From the NCBI GenBank assembly GCA_023398855.1, contig JAEWRS010000375.1, forward strand, positions 1 to 19,113: a stretch of DNA of 19,113 bases, read 5' to 3'. Under the pieces are notes generated by a model. It was given only the letters and a program-made list of their open reading frames with translations, did not search any database and had not been told where the DNA came from. Positions 1 through 10,342 of the stretch are shown piece after piece. The position numbers and the translations under genes are program-made. Position 1 is the first letter of the stretch; the number at the start of each line of letters is the position of its first letter. This DNA comes from Bacillota bacterium. Its GTDB lineage: Bacteria > Bacillota > Clostridia > Lachnospirales > Lachnospiraceae.

Positions 1-2
1 CC

Positions 3-1322
3 CATGACCGGTTTAATGGCTTTGCTTATTGCCTGAATGATTTTGTCTGTTATTCGGCGCCGGAAGAAGACTTAACGGATTGGAGGTATGAGGGCGTTAT
101 TTATGAAAAAACGGCTGATCCTTTTAATTCAGATGGCAGCATGTGTTTATACGCACCTGATGTGGTGAGGGGACCTGACGGAAAATACTATCTGTATTAT
201 GTCTTAGATAAAGTTTCGGTTGTTTCAGTGGCAGTATGTGATACACCGGCCGGAACATACCGTTTTTATGGCTATGTTCATGATCAGGAGGGAAAGAGGT
301 TAGGGGAAAGGGAGCATGATCAGCCACAGTTTGATCCGGCAGTTCTTCTGGAGAAAGATCATATCTATTTGTATACGGGTTTTTGCGGGCCTGGTGACCC
401 ATCCAGGAAAGGTGCTATGGCAACCGTGCTTGCTACGGATATGCTTACAATCTCTGAGGAGCCGGTTATTATAGTTCCTGGAAATTGCTATGGCAGCGGA
501 ACCGGATTTGAAGGACATGAGTTTTTTGAGGCTTCCTCTGTCAGAAAGTATAAAGACACCTTTTACTTTGTGTATTCTTCCAGCCGGATGCATGAATTAT
601 GCTATGCAGCCAGCAGATTTCCAACAAAGGGTTTTACTTACGGTGGGGTAATTGTAAGTAATTGTGATGATAATATTTCATGTGATAAGCCAGCCCATTT
701 GCACACCTATGTACCTGGAAACAATCATGGCGGCATGGCAGAAGTACTTGGGCAATGGTATATTTTCTATCATAGACATACGAATGGAACGAATTTCAGC
801 CGCCAGGGGTGTGCAGAACTGATTCAGATCCAGGAAGACGGGTCAATTAAACAGGCAGAAATGACCTCCTGCGGCTTAAATGGGGGGCCATTGGCTGGAA
901 AGGGGGAATATGACGCATACATTGCCTGCAATCTGTTTTCTAAAACCTTATCTAACGATCATCTGCTTCATCATGCGGGCTGGATTGATGGAAAGTATGC
1001 CAGAATCACCCAGGAAGGCCGGGATGGGGATGAAGAAACCGGATATATAGCCAATATGCAGGATTCCACAATCGCGGGATTTAAGTATTTTGATTGCAGG
1101 AATATCACAAGGATATCTCTTAAAACCAGGGGGTATGGCAAAGGATTCTTTGAAGTGAAAATCAAATGGGATGGGGAAATCCTGGGCAGAATTCCGGTTA
1201 ATTATTCAAACATCTGGGTGGTTCAGTCTGCTGACATCATAATACCCGATGGGATTCAGGCGCTGTTTTACGAGTTTAAAGGCGAGGGTGGGATTGCCCT
1301 TGGTTCGTTTTCCCTGGAATGA
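3..1322 (+). CDS. GH43-type glycoside hydrolase, 5' end outside window
   Basis: The reading frame is open from the window edge, so the start codon and the N-terminal catalytic base lie upstream; the internal ATG at 141 is not the start. The visible 439 residues look like a GH43 five-bladed propeller followed by an extra C-terminal domain of roughly 150 residues, probably a beta-sandwich. Seen motifs are APDVV followed by GKYYLYY, FDPAV (Asp codon at 333, candidate pKa-modulating Asp), FFEASS (Glu codon at 528, candidate general acid) and NNHGGMAEVLGQWYIFYHRH, a blade signature of the family. GH43 enzymes act on arabinosides and xylosides; the exact substrate cannot be read from this fragment. 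It sits just upstream of an arabinoside operon but is cut off from it by a terminator and a minus-strand gene, so it probably ends a different operon. The family call is secure and the substrate is open. Confidence 0.85.
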   Translation, partial: HDRFNGFAYCLNDFVCYSAPEEDLTDWRYEGVIYEKTADPFNSDGSMCLYAPDVVRGPDGKYYLYYVLDKVSVVSVAVCDTPAGTYRFYGYVHDQEGKRLGEREHDQPQFDPAVLLEKDHIYLYTGFCGPGDPSRKGAMATVLATDMLTISEEPVIIVPGNCYGSGTGFEGHEFFEASSVRKYKDTFYFVYSSSRMHELCYAASRFPTKGFTYGGVIVSNCDDNISCDKPAHLHTYVPGNNHGGMAEVLGQWYIFYHRHTNGTNFSRQGCAELIQIQEDGSIKQAEMTSCGLNGGPLAGKGEYDAYIACNLFSKTLSNDHLLHHAGWIDGKYARITQEGRDGDEETGYIANMQDSTIAGFKYFDCRNITRISLKTRGYGKGFFEVKIKWDGEILGRIPVNYSNIWVVQSADIIIPDGIQALFYEFKGEGGIALGSFSLE

Positions 1323-1330
1323 TCAGAGAA

Positions 1331-1357
1331 AAGTTAAGCCCCTCAAAATTGAGGGGC
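1331..1357 (-). terminator. Hairpin terminator between convergent genes
   Basis: The arms GCCCCTCA (1338-1345) and TGAGGGGC (1350-1357) form a perfect GC-rich stem with a 4-base loop. On the minus strand the stem is followed by TTAACTTTTC, a modest U-tract, so it best terminates the winged-helix regulator gene that ends at 1390. On the plus strand it lies 15 bases after the GH43 stop but is followed by AAATAATGG, so it would act there only weakly or as an mRNA end-stabilising hairpin. Confidence 0.65.
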
Positions 1358-1389
1358 AAATAATGGCTTGGAGTAATGCTTCCTGTGTG

Positions 1390-2331
1390 CTATAAGGAAG
1401 TGCTGTACAGATCATTTTTGCTGTCCTTGTTGTTTAAGGCGGAACGCTTATAATTTACTTTTATAACAATTGCTCTGGCATAATCACCAAAGTTTTCGCC
1501 AAAGATCGTTAAACCGCCTGGCCGCCTGTTCTGAGATGACACTTCAAAACGCAGAGTCCAGTGATCCCGTAAAAGGTCGTAGGCATCAAGGGTCAAGGAG
1601 GACTTGATTTCTTTGTCAAGGTATACGCCCTGCTTATTGATTTCAAAGCGTTTTAAGATTCCATACTGGGCAGATAACCACCAGCCGGGAGTGTATTTGC
1701 CTCTCCGGTCTCCGAAATCACCTGGAGATACCCAGGTGCAGATGGGGTGCCCGTTTAAATACAAATTAATGTCAGACTCCCACTCGTTTTTAATGTGGGG
1801 GTACTCAGAGCACATCTCAGCAGATATTTCAATATCAATAATTTCACAGCCTTCAGGTACATAATTGGGTATTTCATATTCGATGTATCCGTCACGAAAC
1901 CAGACCAACTGGGCATTCATGCGCTCGGGGTCAAAAAAGAATTTGGGGTCGTCGTGTCCTCCGATAATTTTTTCATTGTTGGCAATTCCGCAGGTGGGCT
2001 GAATTTCTGCTTTTGTATATTGACCTACCCCCAACTGCAATTCGTAATTCTGTATTTGATGATAATGAACCGTTGGTAAACGCAAGGTATACCACTGATT
2101 AACCAGCGAACATACTTTTCCGGCTTTTTTTGTCCTGGTAGAAAGGATTAGCCCTGCGGCTTCCAGCTTATTGATGTGTGCGGTCATCATTGCACTGGTG
2201 ACGCCGACTGCTTCTGCCAGGTCCTTGATATTGGCTTCGCCTTGTGCCAGGTGTTCAATTATTTTGATACGGACAGGACTTGACAGAGCTTCAAAAAATG
2301 GAAGGTTTTCTTCCGCTACCCATATTTGCAT
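1390..2331 (-). CDS. ArsR-type winged-helix regulator with large C-terminal domain
   Basis: This 313-residue protein has an N-terminal winged helix-turn-helix at about residues 8-75. It begins FFEALSSPVRIKIIEHL, typical of ArsR-like folds, with the recognition helix around TSAMMTAHINKLEAAG. The remaining 230 or so residues are rich in Trp, Tyr and aromatic beta-type sequence and match no domain I can name. Small metal-sensing ArsR proteins are about 100 residues and lack this part, and no metal-binding Cys cluster is visible. Such long-tailed proteins occur beside carbohydrate operons in Clostridia, so a sugar-sensing role is likely but inferred. It is divergent from an ABC transporter and arabinofuranosidase operon, which it probably represses or controls along with itself. 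The ATG is preceded by AAAGGAG on the minus strand, which supports this start. Confidence 0.8.
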   Translation of the reverse strand: MQIWVAEENLPFFEALSSPVRIKIIEHLAQGEANIKDLAEAVGVTSAMMTAHINKLEAAGLILSTRTKKAGKVCSLVNQWYTLRLPTVHYHQIQNYELQLGVGQYTKAEIQPTCGIANNEKIIGGHDDPKFFFDPERMNAQLVWFRDGYIEYEIPNYVPEGCEIIDIEISAEMCSEYPHIKNEWESDINLYLNGHPICTWVSPGDFGDRRGKYTPGWWLSAQYGILKRFEINKQGVYLDKEIKSSLTLDAYDLLRDHWTLRFEVSSQNRRPGGLTIFGENFGDYARAIVIKVNYKRSALNNKDSKNDLYSTSL

Positions 2332-2402
2332 TGTTGGTCTCCTTTGTTTTTATTTGTACATGCTTACGAACCGCTGCTCGCATAAATAATATGATAAAAC
2401 AG

Positions 2403-2431
2403 ATTATACCAAAAATTAATCACTGTGTATA
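2403..2431 (-). promoter_or_regulatory. Candidate promoter of the winged-helix regulator
   Basis: Read on the minus strand, TATACA (2431-2426), a 17-base spacer and TATAAT (2408-2403) form a sigma-A-type promoter about 70 bases before the start codon. The -10 is perfect and the -35 matches 4 of 6. An ATTAAT half-site like those in the neighbouring inverted repeat lies in the spacer (2415-2420), which would fit autoregulation. Confidence 0.5.
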
Positions 2432-2490
2432 GATTGGGGAGTGACAGAAGAGTTTAATATCTTTCGAATCTGAGTTGATCAGTGAGTGTT

Positions 2491-2516
2491 ATGAATTAAT
2501 AAATAAATTAATTCAT
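2491..2516. promoter_or_regulatory. Perfect inverted repeat, candidate operator
   Basis: ATGAATTAAT (2491-2500) and its exact reverse complement ATTAATTCAT (2507-2516) flank the 6-base spacer AAATAA. The size and AT-richness suit a dimeric winged-helix protein, and it lies between two divergent promoters. Related half-sites TAATTCA (2598-2604) and TGAATTAA (2621-2628) overlap the plus-strand promoter. Binding by the 1390-2331 product is inferred. Confidence 0.6.
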
Positions 2517-2591
2517 TGGAATCTTTACACAATCAAAGCAAGATAATAATGTGAATATTTTACGAAGATGTAGGAATATAACCGGAAACAA

Positions 2592-2620
2592 TTGACGTAA
2601 TTCACAATAAAGAATATAAT
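2592..2620 (+). promoter_or_regulatory. Promoter of the arabinoside transport operon
   Basis: TTGACG (2592-2597), a 17-base spacer and TATAAT (2615-2620) match the sigma-A consensus at 11 of 12 positions with ideal spacing. Transcription would begin near 2627, about 70 bases before the binding-protein start. Such a strong core promoter would usually need repression, which the overlapping half-sites could provide. Confidence 0.8.
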
Positions 2621-2695
2621 TGAATTAACCTAAATATAAATACATAAAGAAACTGAGATGTAGTAAAAATCAAATGGCAGACAGGAGGATCTGTA

Positions 2696-4084
2696 ATGAA
2701 AAAGAGAGTAGTAAGTATGCTGTTGTGTTTCGCCCTGGTATGTTCGGTAACCGCAGGCTGTGGGAAGGCAGGGGCAAAGCCGGAGTCAACCAAAGATCCG
2801 GCGGCAGGACAAGAGCAGACAAAAGAGCAGTCTTCAGATGGAAGTACAGTAGGAAAGAATCAGTTTGTTAAGGATGGAACGGATTTGTCTTTATGGACGT
2901 TTCAGGCTTTGCACGTTGGTTTTTACACAGACATGGCAGACAAATGGAACGAAGCACACCCAGATAAACCAATTAATTTGACGGTAACGACCGGTGATTC
3001 CACGGCTATACAGAATAAGCTTCTTGTTGCATGCCAGTCAGGAGAAGGAACACCGGATATTGCAGACATTGAGATTGGTTTTTATGCATCGTATTTGAAG
3101 GACGATTATTTATTGCCCATTAATGATGTAGTTGAGCCGTATAAAAATGATGTTGTCATGTCCCGTATAGAAATGTATGGAGATCAGAAGGGAAATTATT
3201 ATGGTATTGATTTCCATCTGGGCGCTTCCGTTGCCTATTATAATATGGATATTATGAATGAAGCGGGAATTGATCCGGCGTCTATTGTTACCTGGGATGA
3301 TTATGTGAAGGCAGGAAAGACTGTTCTTGAAAAGACCGGCAAATTCATGTGCGCAGTGGAGACATCGGATCTTTTCCTCCCCCAGATGATGCTGCTGGAA
3401 AAGGGAGTGCAGTATGTTGATGAAGCAGGTAAACCCAATCTTAACACCAAAGAGCATGCGGAAGTAATTAATTTTATCAGAGGCATGATGGATGAAGGGA
3501 TTTGTGAAGTTGCACCTGGAGGCGGCTATCATTCAGAAGAGTGGTATGGACACTTAAATAGCGGCAAGGTTGCATCGGTAATGATGCCTCTCTGGTATAT
3601 GGGCAGATTTACAGATTACTGCAAAGATCTTACCGGAAAAGTTGGTATTTACGAAATACCTGTGTGGAATCAGGGAGATACCAGAGAAGTTTTACAGGGT
3701 GGAACAGGTACATCAGTAATTAAATATACAAAAAATGAAACACTTGCAAAAGAATTTCTTGCATTTGCCAAACTTTCAAAAGAAGGAAATATATATGAAT
3801 GGCAAAAGCTGGGGTTTGATCCGATCCGGACTGAGATCTGGCAGGATACGAAAATCACCAGAGATCCGGAAAATAAGTTTATTAAGTATTTTAAGACCAA
3901 CCCGTTTGATATTTTAATTAAAAACGGAACTGATCTGACAGCCCCCAGAATAGCGGGAAGCTATTCTGCATGCTATGGAGTTCTGGTATCTACTACTTAC
4001 CAGAATGCATTTGAGACCTCTAAAGATAAAGATGCTGCAGAGCTGCTTAAAATTGAGCAGGATTCCGTAATCTACGTGGAATAA
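2696..4084 (+). CDS. Sugar ABC transporter substrate-binding lipoprotein
   Basis: This 462-residue extracellular binding protein of the family 1 (MalE/UgpB-like) type would capture a sugar and deliver it to the membrane permeases encoded next. It has a lipoprotein signal: basic start MKKRVV, a hydrophobic stretch, then VTAGC with Cys22 as the lipidated residue. An acidic and Lys-rich linker follows to about residue 50. The family pattern is visible in LWTFQALH, in NEAGIDPASIVTWDDYVKAG and in the late-middle GGTGTSVIKYTKNETLAKEFLAF stretch, cited here in parts. It is the first gene of an operon with two permeases and an arabinofuranosidase, so the likely ligand is an arabinose-containing oligosaccharide. 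AGGAGG lies 7 bases before the ATG. The ligand is inferred from neighbours only. Confidence 0.93.
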   Translation: MKKRVVSMLLCFALVCSVTAGCGKAGAKPESTKDPAAGQEQTKEQSSDGSTVGKNQFVKDGTDLSLWTFQALHVGFYTDMADKWNEAHPDKPINLTVTTGDSTAIQNKLLVACQSGEGTPDIADIEIGFYASYLKDDYLLPINDVVEPYKNDVVMSRIEMYGDQKGNYYGIDFHLGASVAYYNMDIMNEAGIDPASIVTWDDYVKAGKTVLEKTGKFMCAVETSDLFLPQMMLLEKGVQYVDEAGKPNLNTKEHAEVINFIRGMMDEGICEVAPGGGYHSEEWYGHLNSGKVASVMMPLWYMGRFTDYCKDLTGKVGIYEIPVWNQGDTREVLQGGTGTSVIKYTKNETLAKEFLAFAKLSKEGNIYEWQKLGFDPIRTEIWQDTKITRDPENKFIKYFKTNPFDILIKNGTDLTAPRIAGSYSACYGVLVSTTYQNAFETSKDKDAAELLKIEQDSVIYVE

Positions 4085-4092
4085 TTAACACA

Positions 4093-4130
4093 TTGTGAGC
4101 AGGTGTAGCTGCGGTTACACCTTCTCACAA
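4093..4130 (+). other. Intercistronic stem-loop after the binding-protein gene
   Basis: TTGTGAG (4093-4099) pairs with CTCACAA (4124-4130) and AGGTGTA (4101-4107) with TACACCT (4116-4122). The result is a 14-bp stem with one mismatch and an 8-base loop. No U-tract follows, so it is unlikely to end transcription fully. In similar operons such a hairpin protects the upstream binding-protein mRNA and gives it more product than the permeases. Confidence 0.7.
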
Positions 4131-4160
4131 GCTTAACGTTAAAAGAAAAGGAATAGGAAG

Positions 4161-5063
4161 ATGAAGAAAAGAAGTCTTTTTAAGCGTTTTATTTATTCAC
4201 AAAAGGCAGCACCCTATGTTTTTGTATCTCCGTTTATCCTGACCTTTATGATTTTTTTTGCATATCCCATGTTCAGTACCGTGATAATGAGCTTTCAGAA
4301 ATTTTCGGGTGGGAAAACTAGTTTTATTGGTTTAAAAAATTATCAGATTTTGTTAAATCCGGTATTTATTAAGTGTCTGAAAAACAGTGCTTTTTATACG
4401 GTGGTTACCTGTGTTATCATGATTTTTATACCAATGCTCCTGGCTGTGCTGCTAAACAGCAGACACATGAAGGCAAAGACGTTTTTCCGCAGTATGATGT
4501 TTGTACCTGCGCTGACTTCTATCGTGGTTGCCGGAGTGGTATTCCGGTTGATGTTTGGTGAATTGGAAGGTTCTTTTATGAACCGGGTAATAGGATTTTT
4601 CGGCAGAGGACCGTTGGTCTGGCTGCGTAATCCAGTTACCGTTTGGACTGCGTTATTTTTATTGTGTTCCTGGAGATGGACGGGAGTAAACATGATGTAT
4701 TATTTATCAGGACTGCAGCAGATCCCGGAGGATTTGTTTGAAGCTGCCTCAATAGACGGTGCAAGCTCTGTTCAGAGGTTCCGATATATTACACTGCCGT
4801 TACTAAAACCCACAACTGTTTATGTTCTGACCATATCCATTTTTGGCGGAATGTCTATGTTTGCAGAGTCCTATATTCTGTTTAATGGAAATAAGACGCC
4901 AAACAATGTTGCTACAACCATAGTAGGGTACTTGTACCGTATGGGTTTTGAACAGAATAACTTAGGAATAGCCAGTGCCATTGGTGTTGTATTACTGATG
5001 ATTGTTATGGGAGTTAATGTCATACAATTGTTTATGAACGGCACATTCAGAAAGGGGGAATAG
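4161..5063 (+). CDS. Sugar ABC transporter permease, MalF/UgpA type
   Basis: This 300-residue inner-membrane subunit of a carbohydrate importer has about six hydrophobic segments, at approximately residues 20-42, 78-99, 112-131, 160-180, 216-236 and 270-292. The cytoplasmic EAA loop begins EAASIDGASS at residue 194 and ends TLPLLKP near 217; this is the docking surface for the ATPase. Length and topology are normal for the family. It lies 76 bases after the binding-protein gene, across a stem-loop, and only 3 bases before the second permease gene, so the two permeases are translationally close. AAGGAATAGGAAG precedes the ATG. No ATPase gene is present in the operon, as is common for this family in Gram-positives, which share an MsmK-type ATPase. 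Confidence 0.94.
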   Translation: MKKRSLFKRFIYSQKAAPYVFVSPFILTFMIFFAYPMFSTVIMSFQKFSGGKTSFIGLKNYQILLNPVFIKCLKNSAFYTVVTCVIMIFIPMLLAVLLNSRHMKAKTFFRSMMFVPALTSIVVAGVVFRLMFGELEGSFMNRVIGFFGRGPLVWLRNPVTVWTALFLLCSWRWTGVNMMYYLSGLQQIPEDLFEAASIDGASSVQRFRYITLPLLKPTTVYVLTISIFGGMSMFAESYILFNGNKTPNNVATTIVGYLYRMGFEQNNLGIASAIGVVLLMIVMGVNVIQLFMNGTFRKGE

Positions 5064-5066
5064 AGG

Positions 5067-7461
<2,395 letters not shown>

Positions 7462-7503
7462 TCCAATCAGTTTCCTGAAAACACATAACAGAACCAGGCC
7501 ATG

Positions 7504-7536
7504 AAACCGGCAATGGATAAAATCCATTGCCGGTTT
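7504..7536. terminator. Bidirectional terminator shared by convergent genes
   Basis: AAACCGGCAATGGAT (7504-7518) is an exact reverse complement of 7522-7536, giving a perfect 15-bp stem with a 3-base AAA loop and AAA/TTT at its ends. On the plus strand it ends the arabinoside operon, 42 bases after the stop. On the minus strand it begins inside the stop codon of the rsmH-like gene (TAA at 7537-7535). The U-tract is only the TTT of the stem on either side. Confidence 0.75.
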
Positions 7537-8584
7537 AAGCTTTAATGGCCCAACGCAATTTTGCACTCCTGGCACGGCCATTAGAATTGCATTCGGCTGC
7601 TGACGGCCGGATTGCCTCTGGAGATACCTCTTTATATATCCCATCCCGGCAGTAACGCTGAAAGGATTTTTTTACCAGGCGGTCCTCGCCGGAATGAAAC
7701 GTGAGGATAGCAACCCGTCCTCCTTTATCAAGGGCAGCGGGAAGTTTTTCTAAAAATTCATATAGTACTTCAAATTCATTATTCACATCAATACGCAAGG
7801 CCTGGAAGCATCGTTGACAGGATTTTTTTATTTCATTCGTTCTTTCTTTTTCCGGAATGAATGTGAGGGCTTCCTTTATTATTTGCTGGAGCTGACTTGT
7901 GGTGGTAATGTCTCTCCCTTTTTTTATAGCAGAAATAATAGCGCGGGAGATTTCTTCGGAATGAGGCTCGTCCGCATTTTCCAGCAGCATGCCGTATAAT
8001 TCTTCCTGTGAAATGGTTTTAAGGCGGTCCGCGGCAGAACTGCCTTTAGTCGGATCAAGGCGTAGGTCTAAAGGTCCCTCTGTCTTAAAGGAAAAACCTC
8101 TTTCAGGATTGTCAATCTGCATGGAAGATACGCCTAAATCTGCCAATATAAAATTCAGTGGTCCTGACAGAGCTGTAATTTGATCAATATTGGAAAAATT
8201 TGTTTGTGTGATTGTTAAAATTTCCGGACCATAGCCTAAGCACTCCAAACGCGCCTTTGTTCTGGGCAATTCAATAGAGTCCACATCAGTAGCATACAAA
8301 TGCCCCTCAGACCCAAGGCATTTTAGCATCTCTAATGTATGTCCGCCATACCCTAAGGTCGCATCCAATCCTTTTTGGCCCGGAGTGATTTGTAAGAATT
8401 CTAATATTTCATTTACACATATGGAACGATGCATGCCGGCAGGGGTATTGCCTTTTTGGATGACTTTTGCCACTGTATCAGCATATAATTCCGGCTGCAG
8501 TTCCTTATATTTATCTTGAAACGATTTTGGGTGAGTGCCCTGATACCTGGGGCGACGTTGATGCTTTTGATCTTGATTATCCAT
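7535..8584 (-). CDS. rsmH: RsmH-type 16S rRNA cytosine-N4 methyltransferase
   Basis: The RsmH family transfers a methyl group from S-adenosylmethionine to N4 of C1402 in 16S rRNA, in the ribosomal P site. Seen are the SAM-binding DATLGYGGHT (residues 74-83), ADLGVSSMQIDNPERGFSF (149-167), QALRIDVNNE (261-270), FHSGEDRLVK (296-305) and the C-terminal RARSAKLRWA. At 349 residues it is about 35-40 longer than usual. The extra part is a basic, polar N-terminal segment (residues 1-45) before the GMHRSICVNEIL stretch that replaces the normal HxPVLL start. It is not next to mraZ, ftsL or ftsI, where the main copy normally sits, so it is probably a second, divergent copy (RsmH2-like); whether it has the same target is unproven. 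AGAAGGA precedes the ATG. Confidence 0.88.
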   Translation of the reverse strand: MDNQDQKHQRRPRYQGTHPKSFQDKYKELQPELYADTVAKVIQKGNTPAGMHRSICVNEILEFLQITPGQKGLDATLGYGGHTLEMLKCLGSEGHLYATDVDSIELPRTKARLECLGYGPEILTITQTNFSNIDQITALSGPLNFILADLGVSSMQIDNPERGFSFKTEGPLDLRLDPTKGSSAADRLKTISQEELYGMLLENADEPHSEEISRAIISAIKKGRDITTTSQLQQIIKEALTFIPEKERTNEIKKSCQRCFQALRIDVNNEFEVLYEFLEKLPAALDKGGRVAILTFHSGEDRLVKKSFQRYCRDGIYKEVSPEAIRPSAAECNSNGRARSAKLRWAIKA

Positions 8585-8672
8585 GTATTTTTCCTTCTGT
8601 TTAATTTCTGTTTATTGATAGAAGCTTCCATGCACCGGGAACCGGAAGGCGCTGCAAACTTCTGTTGACTAT

Positions 8673-8701
8673 ATCATAACAAATGCAGGTCATAATAGCA
8701 A
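8673..8701 (-). promoter_or_regulatory. Candidate promoter of the rsmH-like gene
   Basis: Read on the minus strand, TTGCTA (8701-8696), a 17-base spacer and TATGAT (8678-8673) form a reasonable sigma-A promoter about 90 bases before the start codon. Matches are 4 of 6 at the -35 and 5 of 6 at the -10. Confidence 0.5.
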
Positions 8702-8855
8702 ACCCTTAAAAAAAAATTGTACGGGCCAACTGGGCTGTAAAAAGAAAATGAGCTGTTGTTATTGCATGGATGGGCATCCTCATGTAAAATGAGTTAGCAT
8801 GTAACTTAATAAAAATTAAAATATTCTTTTTATATAGTATGTTTTATTAAAGAAT

Positions 8856-8861
8856 GAGAGG
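8856..8861 (+). promoter_or_regulatory. Ribosome binding site deciding the helicase start
   Basis: GAGAGG lies 7 bases before the ATG at 8869 and inside the reading frame that would begin at the ATG at 8854. Nothing resembling a ribosome binding site precedes 8854 (the upstream bases are AT-rich), so 8869 is the better start. Confidence 0.6.
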
Positions 8862-8868
8862 CTTAGAT

Positions 8869-10323
8869 ATGTATATGAAACGGTTCCATAATGACATAAT
8901 CAGTGACGATATTATAAAGGCGCTTCGCGGGATGGCTTATGATATACCCACAGAAGTACAGGCCAGAGTTATTCCGGCTGCATTGGAAAATAAGGATTTG
9001 GTTGTCAAAGCACGAACCGGCAGCGGAAAGACTGCCGCATACGCAATACCTATTTGTGAATTAACGGAGTGGCTTGAAAATAAGCCGCAGGCGCTTGTTT
9101 TGACGCCAACAAGAGAGCTGGCTGTTCAGGTGAAAGAGGATTTTACCAATATAGGCAGATACAAACGAATAAAAGCAGCAGTAGTCTATGGAAAACATCC
9201 AATTTCTATAGAAAAAGCAGAATTAAAGCAGAAAACACATGTAGTAATCGGTACACCAGGCCGTGTGCTGGATCACATAAATAAAGGAACCTTACCTTTA
9301 AATAAGATCAAATATTTAGTCATTGACGAGGCAGACCGAATGCTGGATATGGGATTTATCGGGCAGGTGATGGAAATTATAAAAGAACTGCCAAAAGAAC
9401 GGCTGACAATGCTGTTTTCTGCCACCATGTCCGAGGAAGTGAAACAGATATCATCACATGATATGAGAGATCCTGTCAATATAGATATCAGCGAGGAGGA
9501 TGTTACGGCAGCTGGTATTGATCATTCTCTTTACATGGCAGATGAGGAGGATAAATTTGATTTGCTTATTGACGTTACGATTATGGAAAATCCTGACCGC
9601 TGCATCATTTTTTGCAGTACAAAGGACAGGGTGGATATGATATGCACCCGACTAAAGGATTCGGGATATTCTTGTAATAAAATCCATGGCGGAATGGAAC
9701 AGGGGGACCGCTTATCTTCCATGATGCAGTTTAAAAGAGGAGAATACCGCTATTTAGTTGCAACAGATTTGGCTGCAAGAGGTATTGATATAGACAATCT
9801 TTCTCTGGTTATTAACTATGACATTCCCCTGACTGGGGAAGATTATGTCCACCGTACAGGGAGGACAGGACGTGCAGGACAGCAAGGAAAGGCCATATCC
9901 TTTGTGACACCGAAACAAACCAGGTATTTGCATGACATCGAAGAATTGATCGGATTTAACATCCTGGAAATTAAGAAACCAAACAAAGATGATGTACGGG
10001 AGCGGAAAACTTCTTTTGACGAAACCATGAAAAAGGCTCCTCTGACCAGGAAAACAAAAAATGATCAGATGAATCAAGAGATCATGAAGCTGCGTTTTCA
10101 TGGGGGTAAGAAAAAAAAGCTTAGGGCAACTAATTTTGTTGGTGTGATATCCAATCTGGAAGGTGTTGATGCACAAGATATTGGAATCATAGCGATCCAA
10201 GACACCCTGACATATATTGATATCCTAAACGGCAAAGGCCCGTTGGTACTGGAAGCAATGAAAAACACGTTGATTTGTGGGAAGCAATTGAAGGTATCAG
10301 CGGCGGCGGATCAGAAATGCTAG
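8869..10323 (+). CDS. dbpA: DEAD-box ATP-dependent RNA helicase, DbpA/YxiN type
   Basis: This 484-residue RNA helicase, counted from the preferred start at 8869, remodels RNA with ATP. DbpA-type enzymes bind hairpin 92 of 23S rRNA and help assemble the large ribosomal subunit. All core motifs are present: Q motif region IPTEVQ, Walker A ARTGSGKT (residues 48-55), PTRELA, TPGRVLD, DEAD (153-156), SAT (184-186), [18 protein letters not shown] and HRTGRTGR (328-335). A basic linker (about 375-412) leads to a C-terminal RRM-like domain (about 413-478, beginning [13 protein letters not shown]) that matches the DbpA RNA-binding domain and directs specificity. The upstream ATG at 8854 would add five residues. 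The gene converges on the Crp/Fnr gene with only 19 bases between stop codons. Confidence 0.95.
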   Translation: MYMKRFHNDIISDDIIKALRGMAYDIPTEVQARVIPAALENKDLVVKARTGSGKTAAYAIPICELTEWLENKPQALVLTPTRELAVQVKEDFTNIGRYKRIKAAVVYGKHPISIEKAELKQKTHVVIGTPGRVLDHINKGTLPLNKIKYLVIDEADRMLDMGFIGQVMEIIKELPKERLTMLFSATMSEEVKQISSHDMRDPVNIDISEEDVTAAGIDHSLYMADEEDKFDLLIDVTIMENPDRCIIFCSTKDRVDMICTRLKDSGYSCNKIHGGMEQGDRLSSMMQFKRGEYRYLVATDLAARGIDIDNLSLVINYDIPLTGEDYVHRTGRTGRAGQQGKAISFVTPKQTRYLHDIEELIGFNILEIKKPNKDDVRERKTSFDETMKKAPLTRKTKNDQMNQEIMKLRFHGGKKKKLRATNFVGVISNLEGVDAQDIGIIAIQDTLTYIDILNGKGPLVLEAMKNTLICGKQLKVSAAADQKC

Positions 10324-10337
10324 TTTTTTTGATCTGC
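10306..10337. terminator. Possible weak terminator at the dbpA/regulator junction
   Basis: GCGGATCAGAAA (10306-10317) can pair with TTTTTGATCTGC (10326-10337) in a 12-bp stem with two G-U pairs and an 8-base loop. It spans the dbpA stop codon. The T-run is inside the stem rather than after it, so termination is uncertain; the hairpin fits the convergent arrangement. Confidence 0.35.
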
Positions 10338-10342
10338 ACCAT

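Larger units (their letters stand above)
2332..2695. other. Divergent control region between regulator and arabinoside operon
   Basis: This gene-free stretch of 364 bases is very AT-rich. It contains a candidate minus-strand promoter near 2403-2431, a perfect inverted repeat at 2491-2516, a near-consensus plus-strand promoter at 2592-2620, and the AGGAGG ribosome binding site at 2683-2688 for the binding-protein gene. No small ORF with a convincing start was seen in it. Confidence 0.8.

Noticed and set aside
141..1322. ATG at 141 as the start of the GH43 gene
   Set aside because: The frame is open to the window edge with good family sequence before it, and there is no ribosome binding site at 141.
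8702..8853. Riboswitch or cold-shock leader before the helicase gene
   Set aside because: Only short local repeats (for example CTCAT and ATGAG arms near 8779-8793) are visible; no known motif could be recognised.
8854..8868. ATG at 8854 as the dbpA start
   Set aside because: No ribosome binding site precedes it; the GAGAGG motif falls inside that frame and serves the ATG at 8869.
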